64,000 nucleotides of DNA from Hirudo medicinalis. Its lineage: Eukaryota > Annelida > Clitellata > Hirudinida > Hirudinidae. The position numbers and the translations under genes are program-made. Shown piece after piece: positions 11,840 to 24,173 of the stretch. The notes under the pieces are model-generated. The model was not told the DNA's origin, made no database searches, and saw nothing but the letters and a program-made list of their open reading frames with translations. How positions within the stretch are numbered: the first letter of the stretch is position 1; each line of letters opens with the position of its first letter. The stretch lies in contig MPNW01000076.1 in assembly GCA_011800805.1 (NCBI GenBank), forward strand, positions 1,920 through 65,919, given 5' to 3'.

Positions 11840-14800
11840 TTAGGAAAGAAACGGATCCCTAAATAAATCTTTTACTGATGGGCGGCTCTTCAGATCTCTT
11901 GTAAGGCATTTCTGGAGAACAAATTAGGTGCAGGAGGAGATGGAATCATATCTCAAATACATAAAGAAGTACCTTCAATGTTTGTACAACAGTTGGACCA
12001 AGGAGTGTGGGGGAAAAAGAAATTTCTTGTGATGTTATGGCCATTATTTTCTGTAGTGGGTTGTTGATCTTCTGGAATGGGGGAGCTCCATAAACCATGC
12101 TGTACAGGATGCAACCCAAACTCCATACATCTGACTTCGGCCCAACCTGATGAGAAAGAATGCATTCACAACATTAATTCATTTAGTGCACTCAAAATGT
12201 AAAAATTTATGAAAAAAATTATAACCACTTGGAGCATCTTAACAGCAAAATTTAGGTAAATACATAATTCTTCAATACATGGTTAGTGAACAATGAACAA
12301 AATACTAAAAGGTATTTCTTAGTCATATTCTTCACAATTAACTTTTATAGGAGAAACACACCTTTATTTTTATCTCAGAACCATCTGGTTCTGAACTTAA
12401 ATTGGTGAATGCCTCAGGGCTCATATAATTATAAGTCCCCATAATCTGGTCACTTGTGACACTGGTATGATCAGGCAGAACCTTCTTTGAGATTCCAAAG
12501 TCAATCACTTTTAGCATCCCTCTGACAATAACGAAATTTGCTGGCTTCAAATCCCAATGTACAATACCTGGTATTTTTCGAACACATAAAGAGCCTTAGA
12601 AGTTCAACCTCATCTTGAAAAATTGAGAAAAAAAAACAAACCATTGTCATGAAGAGAATTAACGGCCGTCAACATCTGTGACCAACAAAACTTGATAAGA
12701 GAGGAAACACCATCAGGATTAGCTTTGGAGTGATTCACAAAAAATGATTTGAGGTCCATTTCACCCCTTTCCATCACCAAGTACAACTTCTTGTTCTCAG
12801 TATCAAGGAAGCTGCAAGTAAATAGTAAACAAAGAGGAACTTGAGGAAAACATTGTCAATAATTTAGTGTCAACTATTAGTACGTGCATAAAATGTAATC
12901 GACAAATGATGTAATAGTTATAAAATGTTAAAATATTATTATCTGAATTAAATGAAGCTTACTTACTCATCATGAAGCTTTATGATTCCTTCACAACCCT
13001 GTAACTGCTTCATTATTGACACTTCGTTGATGTACGAAGCAATTGTAGATTCGTCAGCATCCGTCAAATCAATGCACTTGATGGCACAATCCTGAATATC
13101 TCTGCTTGAGCCTCTGTAAACCTACAAAATACAGTTTGATTGCATTAATGTAGATCAACAACTTGAAAATGGCTAGTCAATTCAAATTGAAACACAAAAG
13201 TAATCACAAGCTGTTACAAGTCTAACAGTTTGCTTCATGCAAATCAAAACTCACCATGCTGAACCCTCCTTTGCCTAGAAGTTCGTGCTTAATAAAAAGC
13301 CTCATTCCAATCATCAGTCCATTTGCTGGAATATTTAAACAATGGGAATTGTATGTTGTGGCTTGATTTTTGGTAACTTGTAGAACAGGCTGAAATCGTA
13401 GATCAGTCACTTCTAGACTGGAAGGATCAAAGCTATCATCTTCCTTGTCATCTAGTTCAGCAGAAACATGGTCCACAGGAACTCTGAGAGGTGGTCTCAT
13501 GCATCTGAAATGCGATGATGATAATAAATCCGTGCTCAAAAATAACCAAACCAATTGACCTACCGTGACTGAGTTTTGCATGCTGAACGCATCCAAGAAG
13601 TTCTTGCTTGAACAGAGCATTCGAGTGTGGTGCTCCTATTCCATTCAGTCATTGAGGGGTCGTTTTGAATATCAGAACAACTTTTCAATTTAGAAAGTGG
13701 ATTTGGCCAAGGGGTTGAATGATCCTGACAATCAAGTGATCTGGTTTTTGTAGATTCCCCTTTCTTTGGTAGCACTTTGGTAGCAGACTTCAAGTCTTCA
13801 GAACTTAAGAGCTTTTTAGTCTCAGGGGATAAAATACTTACAAATGATTTATTTTCAAAGCAAAATTCCTCATCACTCCATTCAGATACTTTGGATTTGT
13901 TGATTTCAACTTCTTTTGGAAGATATGTTGAAACTTGATCCCCATAGTCAAAATCATTATCGTTCTCTGTTTCTGTGATAGGAACTCGCATGGGAGGTCT
14001 TGACAGCCTTCAAAAAAGTATGTAACTTGATTTAAAAATATGTTTATTGATCAGAATTACTTAGAAGCTAAGTATTTCAGCTCACCTTTTCTTTGGTTTC
14101 AGTGCATCCGAATCCACATTTTGAGTTAAATGATAAGACGACTTGTGAGCTGTTTGAAAATTACAGGCAGAAAGTCGGAGATTTTTGTTTGGTGAGGAAT
14201 CATGACTGAAACCTTCTAAAGAATTTGTGTGTCTTGCCAGAGGGGGCTCAGAAGCAGAAGAAAGAGTTAGGCACCTCAAATTGCTTTCTGGTGTTACTCT
14301 TTTGTCGGGATGGGAGCAAATAAATGGCAGACAACCCGAGATTTCAACAGGATTTACATGCGACTCGATATTCATGTTTTCAACTATCTTGTCTATATCA
14401 TGCTTTCCAGATTTAGATGCAATAGTTTTCAGAATATCAGAGAAATATGTAGAGTCACACTCAGAGATGTTTGCACTTGAATCAAGAACTTTGTCACAAT
14501 AAGCATTGATTGAGTTGTCCTCATCATCAAGATCAAGATTAATAGAATTCCTTGAAACCCTCATTGGCGGCATGATATGCCTATGGAGAATAAACTACAT
14601 TACACTAAGCAATTAGCAATTAGAAACAATTTATTTTGTCACCTTTTTATGGAGATTGTAGCTTGATTGTTGGGCAGACATTGTGAATGACCAGGAGTAA
14701 AATAACTTGAGGATGAAGTAAGAGCAGATGAAAGTTTGGGTAACTGGAAAGCCTCATTTTCTAAACTATGTGTGGACTTTGGGAGAAGAGGCTTATCAAA

Positions 14801-14953
14801 TGATCTTGAAGTTCTGCTCAAAGAATTTTCGCTTATACCAAAGTCCATTCCTTTGATTATTTTTTGTACATGGTCACTTTCATCAATGCATCCCATGTGG
14901 GATGGAAATGGCTTGGTTAATTCCTCTGCATTAGAATATTTATTACTGTACAT
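11840..14953 (-). CDS. TTK: dual-specificity kinase TTK/Mps1
   Basis: Spindle-checkpoint kinase acting at kinetochores. Nine coding exons (descending): 14953-14643, 14580-14086, 14007-13564, 13504-13255, 13121-12967, 12811-12642, 12567-12362, 12146-11973, 11911-11840; 758 aa (human 857). The kinase domain fills about residues 490-750: glycine loop [10 protein letters not shown], catalytic lysine in CAIKCID, catalytic loop HWDLKPANF (human TTK has HSDLKPANF), DFG in [14 protein letters not shown] at the activation-loop end, and DVWSLGC. The DLKPANF/GMLK combination is diagnostic for Mps1. The N-terminal half is Ser/Asp-rich and probably disordered; no TPR-like helical repeat is seen. Three successive exons start with a [R/M]PP[M/L]RV motif. 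ATG 14953 lies two codons after an acceptor, so a 5' noncoding exon is expected; a donor for one is at 15084-15085. Confidence 0.9.
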
Positions 14954-16193
14954 AGTCTGTCAATAACCCGATTTAAGTAAATAAATATCTTAATTTCATA
15001 ATTGAACTAATTAAAATAATTTATAAACATGTCTTTTACAGTGATGCGAAGCGGAGTTTAATTTATATCTGTACAATCTACTTACAGGTTAAGAAACACA
15101 CCGGTCTGAAATAAATAAGATTTGCAAAATATAATTCACACTGGCCAATATTCAAGGAAAACCAAAAAAGTCAAAATGTGCAACAAAAACAAACCACCCA
15201 AACATATGAATAGTCCGCCCAAAGACAGTACAAAATGATAAAAATCAAATTTTTATGATTTGTCTCAAAAATTGTTTTCTAAATTTTTTAAAGAATAACA
15301 AAGTTAACAAATGACTTGGAATAAATAGCCATTGTAATTCGTGCATTTATTCTCTAAGATCCTGTACTGTACTCCTGTACTTATTGAAAAATATTATTAT
15401 TATTAATTGTACAATCTTTAAAACATATTTTTCAATATAATCAATCGGACATTTTGCTGCTTTCAACTTCCTAAATTCACCTTAGGTTAAATACCTGAAG
15501 TCCAAATATTCGCAACAACTGTTCTGTGATTTATCGTAATATGTATGACTGAGGTTCACCATCGCGACCCTGTCAGAAAGCATTGAGTTTAAGCGACCAT
15601 TCCTTCTCTACTTCGTCTCACTAGTCACTAATAGGACATCTGATACAACAACATAACTCAACAACCAGACGTTGAGTTTTGGTTATTCCTGAAAGTGGGT
15701 AAAACGATGGCTTTTACTAGCCTGGCTGGTAAAATAAATACTTTGATAACCCCCGGGAGCGCACCCTCTAAAAAGATTGTTTACCATCCGAAAAGCAAGC
15801 GATGGACTTCCTGCCTAACGAGATGACCTTTTTTCCTTGTTCCTCACCAAATGTCAGAAGGGCAAGGGCAAACAGCAGTGAAAATGAACTAGTCTAGGCC
15901 TTCCTGCAACAAGTAATGGGGTCAACAATTGTTTAGATATTCTTTACGTTAACTTGTTGGAGACCCCCAAATTTATATGCATGTGTTTTACATGATACAA
16001 ATCTCCCCCAACTCTAACAAATGCAACAAATAGGTAATTTTTTAATTAGTTCATTTGAATACAAAACTTTCTAGTGTCAGACAATGCTAATTCAGTGAAG
16101 ATGTTCCTGCTTCTATCATATTTCTTCATTTCTTTTTTAACAAATCCACAAGTTTCAAAATCCCAAGAGAATCCCAAGAAAGCAGAAGATTGA
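14954..16193. other. TTK 5' flank and ZFYVE19 3' flank
   Basis: No coding exon supported. On the minus strand, a GTAAGT donor at 15080-15085 could end a 5' UTR exon of TTK that joins the acceptor before 14955. The stretch around 15815-15880 shares a block with 59420-59465 (dispersed repeat family C). The remainder is AT-rich and unremarkable. Confidence 0.45.
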
Positions 16194-18409
16194 TCAAGTC
16201 TTATTTATTGGCACAAGGGAGTGCTTTTCGACAAAATTGTTATGTCCCTTCCTGGACATAAAAAGTAGTAATGTTTAATTAAATATGCCTCATGAAAACT
16301 ATAGAGAGGCATTTACTTGAAACATTGAGGACAGTAAAAGTCACCATAGCATTCAAGGCATTGGAATTCTGTATTTTCATTACAAATGCAACACCATTTC
16401 TCCTCGACAGTTCCATCGCATTCTTCTTGTTCCCATTTCTTTGAGAGATTTTACTTTCAAATGATTTCCAATATCTTATTCGTATAATATAGATAATATA
16501 AACAATACAAACTTTTCTTAATTCCTTAATAATGCTGCTGGAATTCATTTCTTCATGTCTTTCTTTTCTTACCTGAATGAAGCAAAATAAAAGGTTTTAA
16601 TATCTTGATTAGGTGCTCAGCACAAGGCCAATAGATTCAAATAACATATTTAGTATAATAAAAAGAGACTTGAATAATGCCATGATAAAACCTCTTTCTT
16701 GAGATTTTCAAGCCTATCCAAAATTTGTTTATCTTCTTCATTATGTTCGTTTGACGTTTTTTCCTCCAACTCTACTTCTTGGGTGGCCTTCTTTATGAGA
16801 TCATCAACATTTGTGAAGTCTTGTTCACCAACTTCAGCTGAGGTCGTGCCACCTCAAAGAGAACAAAATCCAATTAAAACAACAACACTCCCATCAACAA
16901 CAATTGTTATTCCTGGTAACTCTTCAAACAACCAGAATGAATTTTCATGAATTAAATGCAAAACATTGTGAGAGCTCTCAGCTTTGTTAGATTTAACACA
17001 TACTCTTTAACGATTCATCCTGAGAACTTACCAAGAGAAATGCTGCCGTCCAAGTAAACTTCATTCAAAATCTCTTCTAACAAGTTGTCTACCTCATCCT
17101 TTTTTATAACTTTGGATGATTCCCGCTAATAAGCAATTAGAAAATTGTTACTGTTAAATAACAATTAAAATAACAATAAATTGTTAAATGAAGCTAATGT
17201 TAGGTTATGTCCATAAGATTTGTTAACTTCAACTACCAAGCTTCAATTTTTGTTATGATTTTCGAAAGATTAGTTGAGTGATTGACAATTATGTTCCAAA
17301 TGACATAAGATGTCTGCAACTTAAAGTAGATACTTGGTTGAAAGATTTTCACATACTGTTACATTAAAGAAAATGCATTCATTATTACATGTCTTAATAA
17401 ATGAGAAATAATTTTACAAATCACATATTTAGAATCTCCATGAGCTTCTTTGATAATCTTCAATCTTTGTTCCAACTCCTCCTCTGATGGAACTTTCTTA
17501 GAATCACAATTTCCTGAAATCAATTAAATTCTAATAACATGAAGAATCCTATAGTGAAAACTTTTGTAGTAAACTTTTTGTATGTTCATTTATTTTGTTG
17601 CTTGTGAGCAGAGGGTTGCAAACTCTTATTCAATTAGAAAAAGACAAAAGAAACAACAGCAATTAAGAGACAAATTAGGTAAAAAAACAATAATTTATCA
17701 AGAAACCTATGTAAGAGCCCTTTAAATTTGCAAGTCTAGCCAAGAGTTCATCATCCTTGTTTTTAATTTCTTTTTTTGCTTTCTCTACCACTCTCTTTTC
17801 CTTATTTTGTATGGCAACTTTTGCTTCCGCAATTCTCCTATAATGAAAAGTAATATTTCATGAAAATGTAAAGAATAGGAAAGAAATAGATGGCAATCAT
17901 TACAAAATTAATCTAAAACTACCAACTTGGCAAGGACCTGAGGAGGTTCAAAATCAGCTGAAGATTTTGTATGTTGATTAATTCTAAAAAAAAATTCTTC
18001 ATTCAAAAACGTAAATTACATTTCAAATGTTTATAGATCTTCCACAATCCATAGAATTGAAGAACTATAACTACATCACTAGGGCTCATCAATAACCACA
18101 TAACTAATTTTCCACATAGCTAATTGTTTTTATAATGCTTTTTGTTTCTACAAACCCAGAAAGAACTTCATAGCATTTGTTGCACACTAAACATTTTTCT
18201 CCACTGGTTTTATGAATTATAGCCTTTTTTGTCAAGCATTTCTTGCAAAACGAATATCCACAACTTCTGCAACCAAGCTTTATAAACAAAATTTGATGTA
18301 TGTATCCTTATCTTTATAAAGAATGGACATAATTAGCCAAAAGTCTAAATTTTACCTCCTTATTGAATAAACTAAAGGTGCACCAGCAACTATAACACTT
18401 TCCTGACAT
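16194..18409 (-). CDS. ZFYVE19: ZFYVE19 / ANCHR abscission checkpoint protein
   Basis: FYVE-like zinc-finger protein that, in human cells, holds VPS4 back to delay cytokinetic abscission. Nine exons: 18409-18356, 18277-18156, 17983-17927, 17837-17707, 17513-17425, 17125-17032, 16852-16692, 16438-16317, 16251-16194; 295 aa. The start MSGKCYSCWCTF and the finger motifs CRSCGYSFCKKC and CNKC match the human N-terminal finger in order and spacing. Three MIM1-like VPS4-binding motifs follow: DDELLARLANLK, EELEQRLKIIK and DKQILDRLENLKK. The C-terminus has the B-box-like CCICNENTEFQCLECYGDFY and CFKKGHNNF, as in human ANCHR. Some donors are weak (GTTGGT, GTTTTA), but the phases force them. The gene is shorter than human (471 aa). 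It lies head to head with the Rab33 gene, 472 bases apart. Confidence 0.88.
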
Positions 18410-18881
18410 GTTCCAAAATCAACGGTATCATAAGATTTCAGAACTTCTCTACTCTATAGAACCACCGATTAGCAATGTTTACATGCAGTACATGAATAAG
18501 AATTGAATACTGAACTATTTCAGAAAAGTTATTAAATCAAATGAGCGTTTAGAATGGAAAAGCACAATATGTTCATAATAAGAAATTATTTGAAATCTTA
18601 AAATTGATCATAAGCATGACTTTAACAAGTAGTGACCATTTTTAAATAGTTGTTTTTAATTGTTCGCATCTTTAACGTTTTCTATTTTATTACATTTACA
18701 TTTTATATTTACAAAATGAAGAGGAAGAAAAACCTCAGACTTTCAATTAACATAACGTAAAATTATTATTATTTCTGTGTATTGTGCTAAAGCTGTGATC
18801 ATCTGGTGTTTCTGCGAGTTTCTGTACATTTAATAACAAATTCGAATATTATCTGGACGACTGTCAGGGCATTTAGTCGTG
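18410..18881. promoter_or_regulatory. putative bidirectional promoter, ZFYVE19 / Rab33
   Basis: The two start codons diverge from this 472-base interval, so both promoters and 5' UTRs must lie here unless an upstream noncoding exon exists. The sequence is AT-rich. I see no convincing TATA box, CpG cluster or recognisable factor site, so the call rests on geometry only. Confidence 0.45.
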
Positions 18882-19882
18882 ATGGAGTCTGTACCATTTC
18901 CCATGAATTGCCCGCTTAGATCCAGCGACATTGAAACTACCAACAGAGCTTCTACCTCCGGAAACGTCACAACCAGGAAAATTCACATACCTCTAGTTTC
19001 TTTAGAACAGCCAGAGTTCGTTTCAATACAGATGGAGAAACCTCTTGTTCGAAAGAGAACTTTTAAAATTATTGTTCTTGGGGATTCTGGAGTGGGAAAA
19101 ACATGTTTAACATACAAGTTTTGTCAGGGAAAATTTCCTGCTCAGACAGAAGCAACAGTTGGTGTTGATTTCAGGGAAAAAATAATTCAGGTGGCTAATG
19201 AATCAATTAAGGCTAGTATTTAATCTTTATGAGGCACTTTATTAGCCTCAAATTATTTATAATTAAAGAATGAGGTTTTTTTATGTCATCAGATTCAAAT
19301 TTGGGATACAGCTGGTCAAGAAAGGTTTCGAAAAAGTATGGTGCCACATTATTACAGAAATGTACATGCAGTCATATTTGTTTATGATGTGACAAGAAGA
19401 TCAACCTTCGAAAACATTCTTTCGTGGATGGTGGAGTGTGAACTCCATAATCCAGGAAGAGAGGTACAAGCTTATGTAACAGCATCATAAGTTAAAAATT
19501 TAATTTCTTTAATGTAAGTGGTATTACTATGGTCAGTATTTAATTAACGAAGGTTCCTGGAGTGCTGGTTGGAAACAAAAACGATGCCCCAGCCCACTTG
19601 AGAGAAGTCCACACGAATGTCGCCACTAATTTTGCTCGCCTTCATGAAATGGAATTCTTCGAGACCTCGGCCAAAAAGGACTCCTGGTGTCCGGAAGCCC
19701 CATCGGACGAGGGGCTTTGTTGCCACGGCCATCACACTGTGGAGTCTGTGTTTGTGACCCTGGTGTGCAAGTTACTTCTGCTCCGGACGGGTCTCACGCC
19801 CACCCCGGAAGATGGCAGAAGGTTCAACCTGGTTGAAATGAGACCTGTGGTGGTGAAGCGGAATGATGAATGCTCATGCTGA
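18882..19882 (+). CDS. RAB33: Rab33-like small GTPase
   Basis: Small GTPase of the Golgi/autophagy-linked Rab33 group. Three exons: 18882-19211, 19293-19463, 19553-19882; 276 aa (human about 230). Nucleotide-binding motifs are complete: GDSGVGKT, switch [24 protein letters not shown] and ETSAKK. The run [16 protein letters not shown] is the Rab33 signature. The end CSC is a double-geranylgeranylation site. There is an N-terminal extension of about 60 residues, and a Cys-rich insertion between the SAK motif and the last helix (near DSWCPEAP to CCHGHH). The first intron must begin with GC (AAG|GCTAGT at 19212): the nearest GT donor would remove the beta2-beta3 hairpin that all Rabs have. The last exon is much more GC-rich than its surroundings. 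A candidate AATAAA is at 20490. Confidence 0.88.
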
Positions 19883-22722
19883 ATCATGTTGGAGATTGAT
19901 GCCAATCTTGGTGGATTTAAGTGATGTCATTCACGGTGATTGCTAAAAAGCAATCAGTTACAACTGGTTATTTAATGTATATTAAATTCCATCATAGGTG
20001 CCACATTTATTTGATGGTTCCCTGATCTTTGCTTCAAGTGCTCATGTTTGTGATTCACATTTTGATTCCCTTTAATCGGAAGTGACTCATGTTCATGTTT
20101 GACTGAATATCAAATTGTGCAAAATTAACAGGCATGGAAATTTCGTTCAGTGAGAGATCTCATATTTTCGTGAAATTTTATTTGATCATTGTTTCATCTG
20201 ATCTGTCTTTTCCTCTGTTTATTTTTTTAAGTTTGTTGCTTTAATATGTCATCTAATCTGACTGCAATAGCCCTTTTGGGTTAATCTCTTGTCAAACATC
20301 CTGCATTTTGTAATTTTTGCACTTGGAAAACTTCTAAACATTACTTGTCCTAAGGAAGCATAGATTCATATTCTTTGTTGTGAGAATACTGATGCTGATG
20401 TGAAGTTTGTTCAGTCATGAAACTCATATTTCTTTTTGTGCAATATATCTGGTCCACCTCGGACTTGGATTTTATTTTCTGCTAATCACAATAAAAACTG
20501 TTTAAACCAACAGACTCTTTTTTTGTCCCTATGAGGATAGACAGTCTATTATTTTGTATTTATTATCTGACAATCTCATTAAGAATCACATGAGGAGGTG
20601 TTTCAATTGTTCAATAAAGGAGAATATTTAGCAAGCATTCAACAGTTGACAAATACTCTGATACTCCATATTCTGTCTGAAGCCGAAATTAATTGGCTTC
20701 CTTCCTCACTAGACTGATTTATTTGGATCTGCTGGATGGGACACATAAGTCATTTGATTCTCTTTAAAATTGGTTCGACAGTCAGAACATCGCCTGCTTT
20801 TTAGTTGCTCCTTCTAAGCTTTTCATGACTCAAGACCATTTGTTATTATTATTAGTATTAGTATTTATTATTGTTGATATTGTCTATTATTTTAAATTAT
20901 TATTGCTGTTGCTATTGTTAATAAATGTTCAAAATCTATTGCATTGTGACATAAGCTGGATTGTCCACTTAAATATTTCTTATAATTGTGTTTCTTGAGC
21001 TATTAAGTTCCTCTCAGGAGATGATAAACCAAATCAAGAAAAAACTGAATCGAATGCGATCAAAAGTTTAATCATTTCAAAAAAGTTTGAATAGTTCTTC
21101 GAATACATTGATTTGGACACACTCACGCACAGAGCACAATTTATTAATCAGAGTCGAGGTCGCTTCCATTCATAACAGCACTCCTTATTTCCATCTTGTG
21201 GAGAAGAGATACTGATGAGATTGAGGGAGCACATCGCTCGAAAGGCATCACGGGCGATCAACATCATCAGTTTCTTAAGAGGCCTTCCATAAGAGTCGGT
21301 GCAATAAAGTATTTTCCTCACCGCGTAAGCACCTGCATTATAAGATCATCTCGGAATTTACTCCCTATCTCTCTCGCTCGGAGTGGACCATCTTGACACA
21401 ATTCCAGTAAGATATCAAGGTATTTCCATATTTTTGTTTATCTAAATTGTTTTAATTTGCTGTTTGTGGGTCTGCTTAATATAGCTGGTGGATATATTTG
21501 TTGGCAAAATTGGAATTATATTAAACTGTTGAGTGAGAATTCTAAAAGTACTGAGGAGATACTAATAATGGATAAATAAGCATGAAGATGCAATTCCTTT
21601 CACTGTTGACCGTTACTATCAACGCCTATGAAGTTGAGGACGCTTGACTGGAGAATGAATCATAATTATCGAACTCAATCTGGAGTGAGCCCACTCTAAC
21701 TTTGACTCAACTTCTCTCATTTGCGCTTCGCGCGAGGTCTAACTTGCTGGTTTAGAGTTTCAATGGATCAGCTACTGTGGAGTATTAAAGGTACATAAAT
21801 CATGCTGGCTGTGCGTAAACATGTCGCTGAGCATTTCCTTTTCCTAACCTTTAATTCCTCGTTAATCTCATCTAGTATTGCTAACTTCGGAAACTCCGGG
21901 TTATCATCAAACCAGAAGCATTGATGATAAGACCGATAAGAACTTCAGTTTGAAATAATATCCGCCGCAGAATTTTTAATTTCCCATACGAAGATTTCAA
22001 TGATTATTTCCCTTCAATGACTCAGGTTACTCTTTGATACGGCTTCTTTTTCGCAAATTATTTTGTTTGAGATCGCTGTGAAATGGCTTTCTTATGCTTA
22101 AATATCCGCATAACTCTGTGAACTGTGGCCACATACTTATGTGTTTTCACGGATTCAATTAACCATCTGACAGCAGTGACGCTGACACTCCTTTCCTACA
22201 GCTGCATTGATGAAATAGCGAGATATCCAGTCACCGCTAAAATCATTAATCCATTGCAGAAGAAAGTTGTCAAGAAATATGCCGATAATAAAATGTAATT
22301 TTAGATTGATAGACAAAAGTTCTAATGTGAATTTTTAGACGACTTGATACAATTTATTAACTGGAAATTGTTTAATCCTACTCACGTAGTTTTTAACAAC
22401 TTTGGATACTAGGACTATATCTGAATACATTCGTATTATCAGATCTTCGAAAAGTAATGCATTTTGCTACATGAATATTTTGCTGTAACCGTACTCGAGA
22501 TGATCTTTGCTTAGTGTGCGATGTAAGGTTAATCGGTTAGTGTCCGAATGTGAAGATATCTTTAAGAAACTAACGGAAAAATGTGAATGTCTATGATTCC
22601 AATTAGGAAGTGCTATGAAGTTGGTTATCCTGCGCCAATAAAACTTTTCTTCGATGTTTTCGAAATTTAACATTTTTTGCGAGTATTTTAAAATCTAATG
22701 TATTGTTAATTTTCCGGATAAG
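19883..22722. other. intergenic region between Rab33 and SIX
   Basis: Contains the Rab33 3' UTR (AATAAA at 20490) and a degenerate ATT/GCTATTGTTA simple tract near 20840-20930. A more GC-balanced stretch at about 21140-21420 has an ORF of 66 codons without family resemblance. Any SIX enhancer or 5' UTR would lie here. No exon supported. Confidence 0.5.
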
Positions 22723-24173
22723 ATGCTCAACCAAACACCTAACAACGGAACCTTTCAAACCACTTTGGTCAGCACTCCTCAGAATGAGGAAAAGACCGAC
22801 ATGGTGGTGGATGTGGCTTTCAGATTCACACAGGAACAAGTAGCCTGCGTATGTGAAGTTCTACTTAACAGCGGAAACATGGAAAGACTTGTTAGATTTC
22901 TTTGGTCTCTACCGGATTATGAGCACCTTCATCAGGTTCATTAAATTTTAGTTAATTGTAATATTTTAAGACTTTTTTGGTTATCGACAAATTATGAGTC
23001 TTTAAGTGCCTATAATTTTTAATAATTCTACAGAGTGAAAGCGTTCTGATAGCAAAAGCGGTGGCGTCTTTTTATTCTGGAAGTTACAAAGAACTTTACA
23101 AAATTCTGGAAAATAACAGTTTTTCTCAATCTAACCATCAAAAGCTTCAAAATTTATGGCTAAGCGCCCATTACCAAGAAGCTGAAAAACTCAGGGGGAG
23201 ACCATTGGGGGCCGTGGGTAAGTATAGAGTGCGCAGAAAATACCCTCTACCCAGAACCATTTGGGATGGAGAAGAAATGAGTTACTGCTTCAAGGTTTTA
23301 AACTGAACTAGTTCTTATGATTATCCTTTATACTATGATTATCCACTTAGGTAAAATATTTGTTGGCTGTTTTAAGGATAAATCAAGAAATGCCTTGAGA
23401 GACTGGTATGCAAAAAATCCTTACCCTTCACCGAGTGATAAGAAAAAACTCTCGCAGACAACTGGTCTCACAATTACTCAAGTTAGCAATTGGTTCAAAA
23501 ATCGCAGACAGAGAGCTAGAGCAGCAGAGAGCAAAGACAAGTGAGTCTTTATTTTAAAAGTATGGCACTATGAAAAACTCTCAGTTTTTTGTTCAGAGAT
23601 GTGCAGGGAATCATTCGTGCTCAGCCAATGGAAGCAGAAGCTTACCTTCAGCCGACGCTCATTCAAAAACAAAGTGAAATTGGACAGATAGCAGGCTTAA
23701 ACCAGAAAGAACAATTTCAATTTGTTCCAAATACTAGAGAGATAAAACATTTTCATTTCCAAGTAAATTCCCCAAAAGATAGCAGTGACTCCACAAATGA
23801 TGGACTTGAGAGTTTTGAAGAAGAGGAAACTGAGAATTCGAAGAAGATAGAATTGTTGGAAGGTAAAATATTTACATCGAGCCATGATATTCTTCTTCAG
23901 AATCATGAGAACTTTTCGGCTATTACGATAGCCCCAAGCAATAACTCAAATGAAAACTATGAGAAAACATTTTCTAAAAGTACTCCAACATGCGTTGTTG
24001 AATCTGAGCTCCTTTCCAGCTTTCTCCACTCGACCCCAGCTGCAAGCGATGCTGCCACCTTCACTGCGGCAAATCTCACGCCACTTGCCCCCCTGAACAC
24101 TTTCTCTTTCCCCTTTGATAATTTTCGCACCTTGCTACTCGGAAATAACAAACTGTACACAAATGAAACATGA
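22723..24173 (+). CDS. SIX1/2: SIX1/2-class homeobox transcription factor (sine oculis type)
   Basis: DNA-binding developmental regulator; SIX1/2 partners Eya in the Pax-Six-Eya network. Four exons: 22723-22935, 23034-23294, 23377-23540, 23597-24173; 404 aa. The SIX domain starts near residue 33 with [13 protein letters not shown] and [10 protein letters not shown], as in SIX1/2. [20 protein letters not shown] leads into the homeodomain (about 132-191), containing [38 protein letters not shown]3/6 and SIX4/5 differ at these points (VGNWF; RYP), so SIX1/2 is the best class. The residues after NRRQR read ARAAE, where SIX1/2 proteins normally have DRAAE. An intron splits the homeodomain after YCFK. 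The C-terminal 190 residues are acidic then Ser/Thr-rich and not recognisable. The ATG is the only in-frame start before the SIX domain in exon 1. Confidence 0.92.

Noticed and set aside
21196..21396. 66-codon plus-strand ORF upstream of the SIX gene
   Set aside because: No family resemblance, no splice context linking it to SIX, and length near chance expectation.
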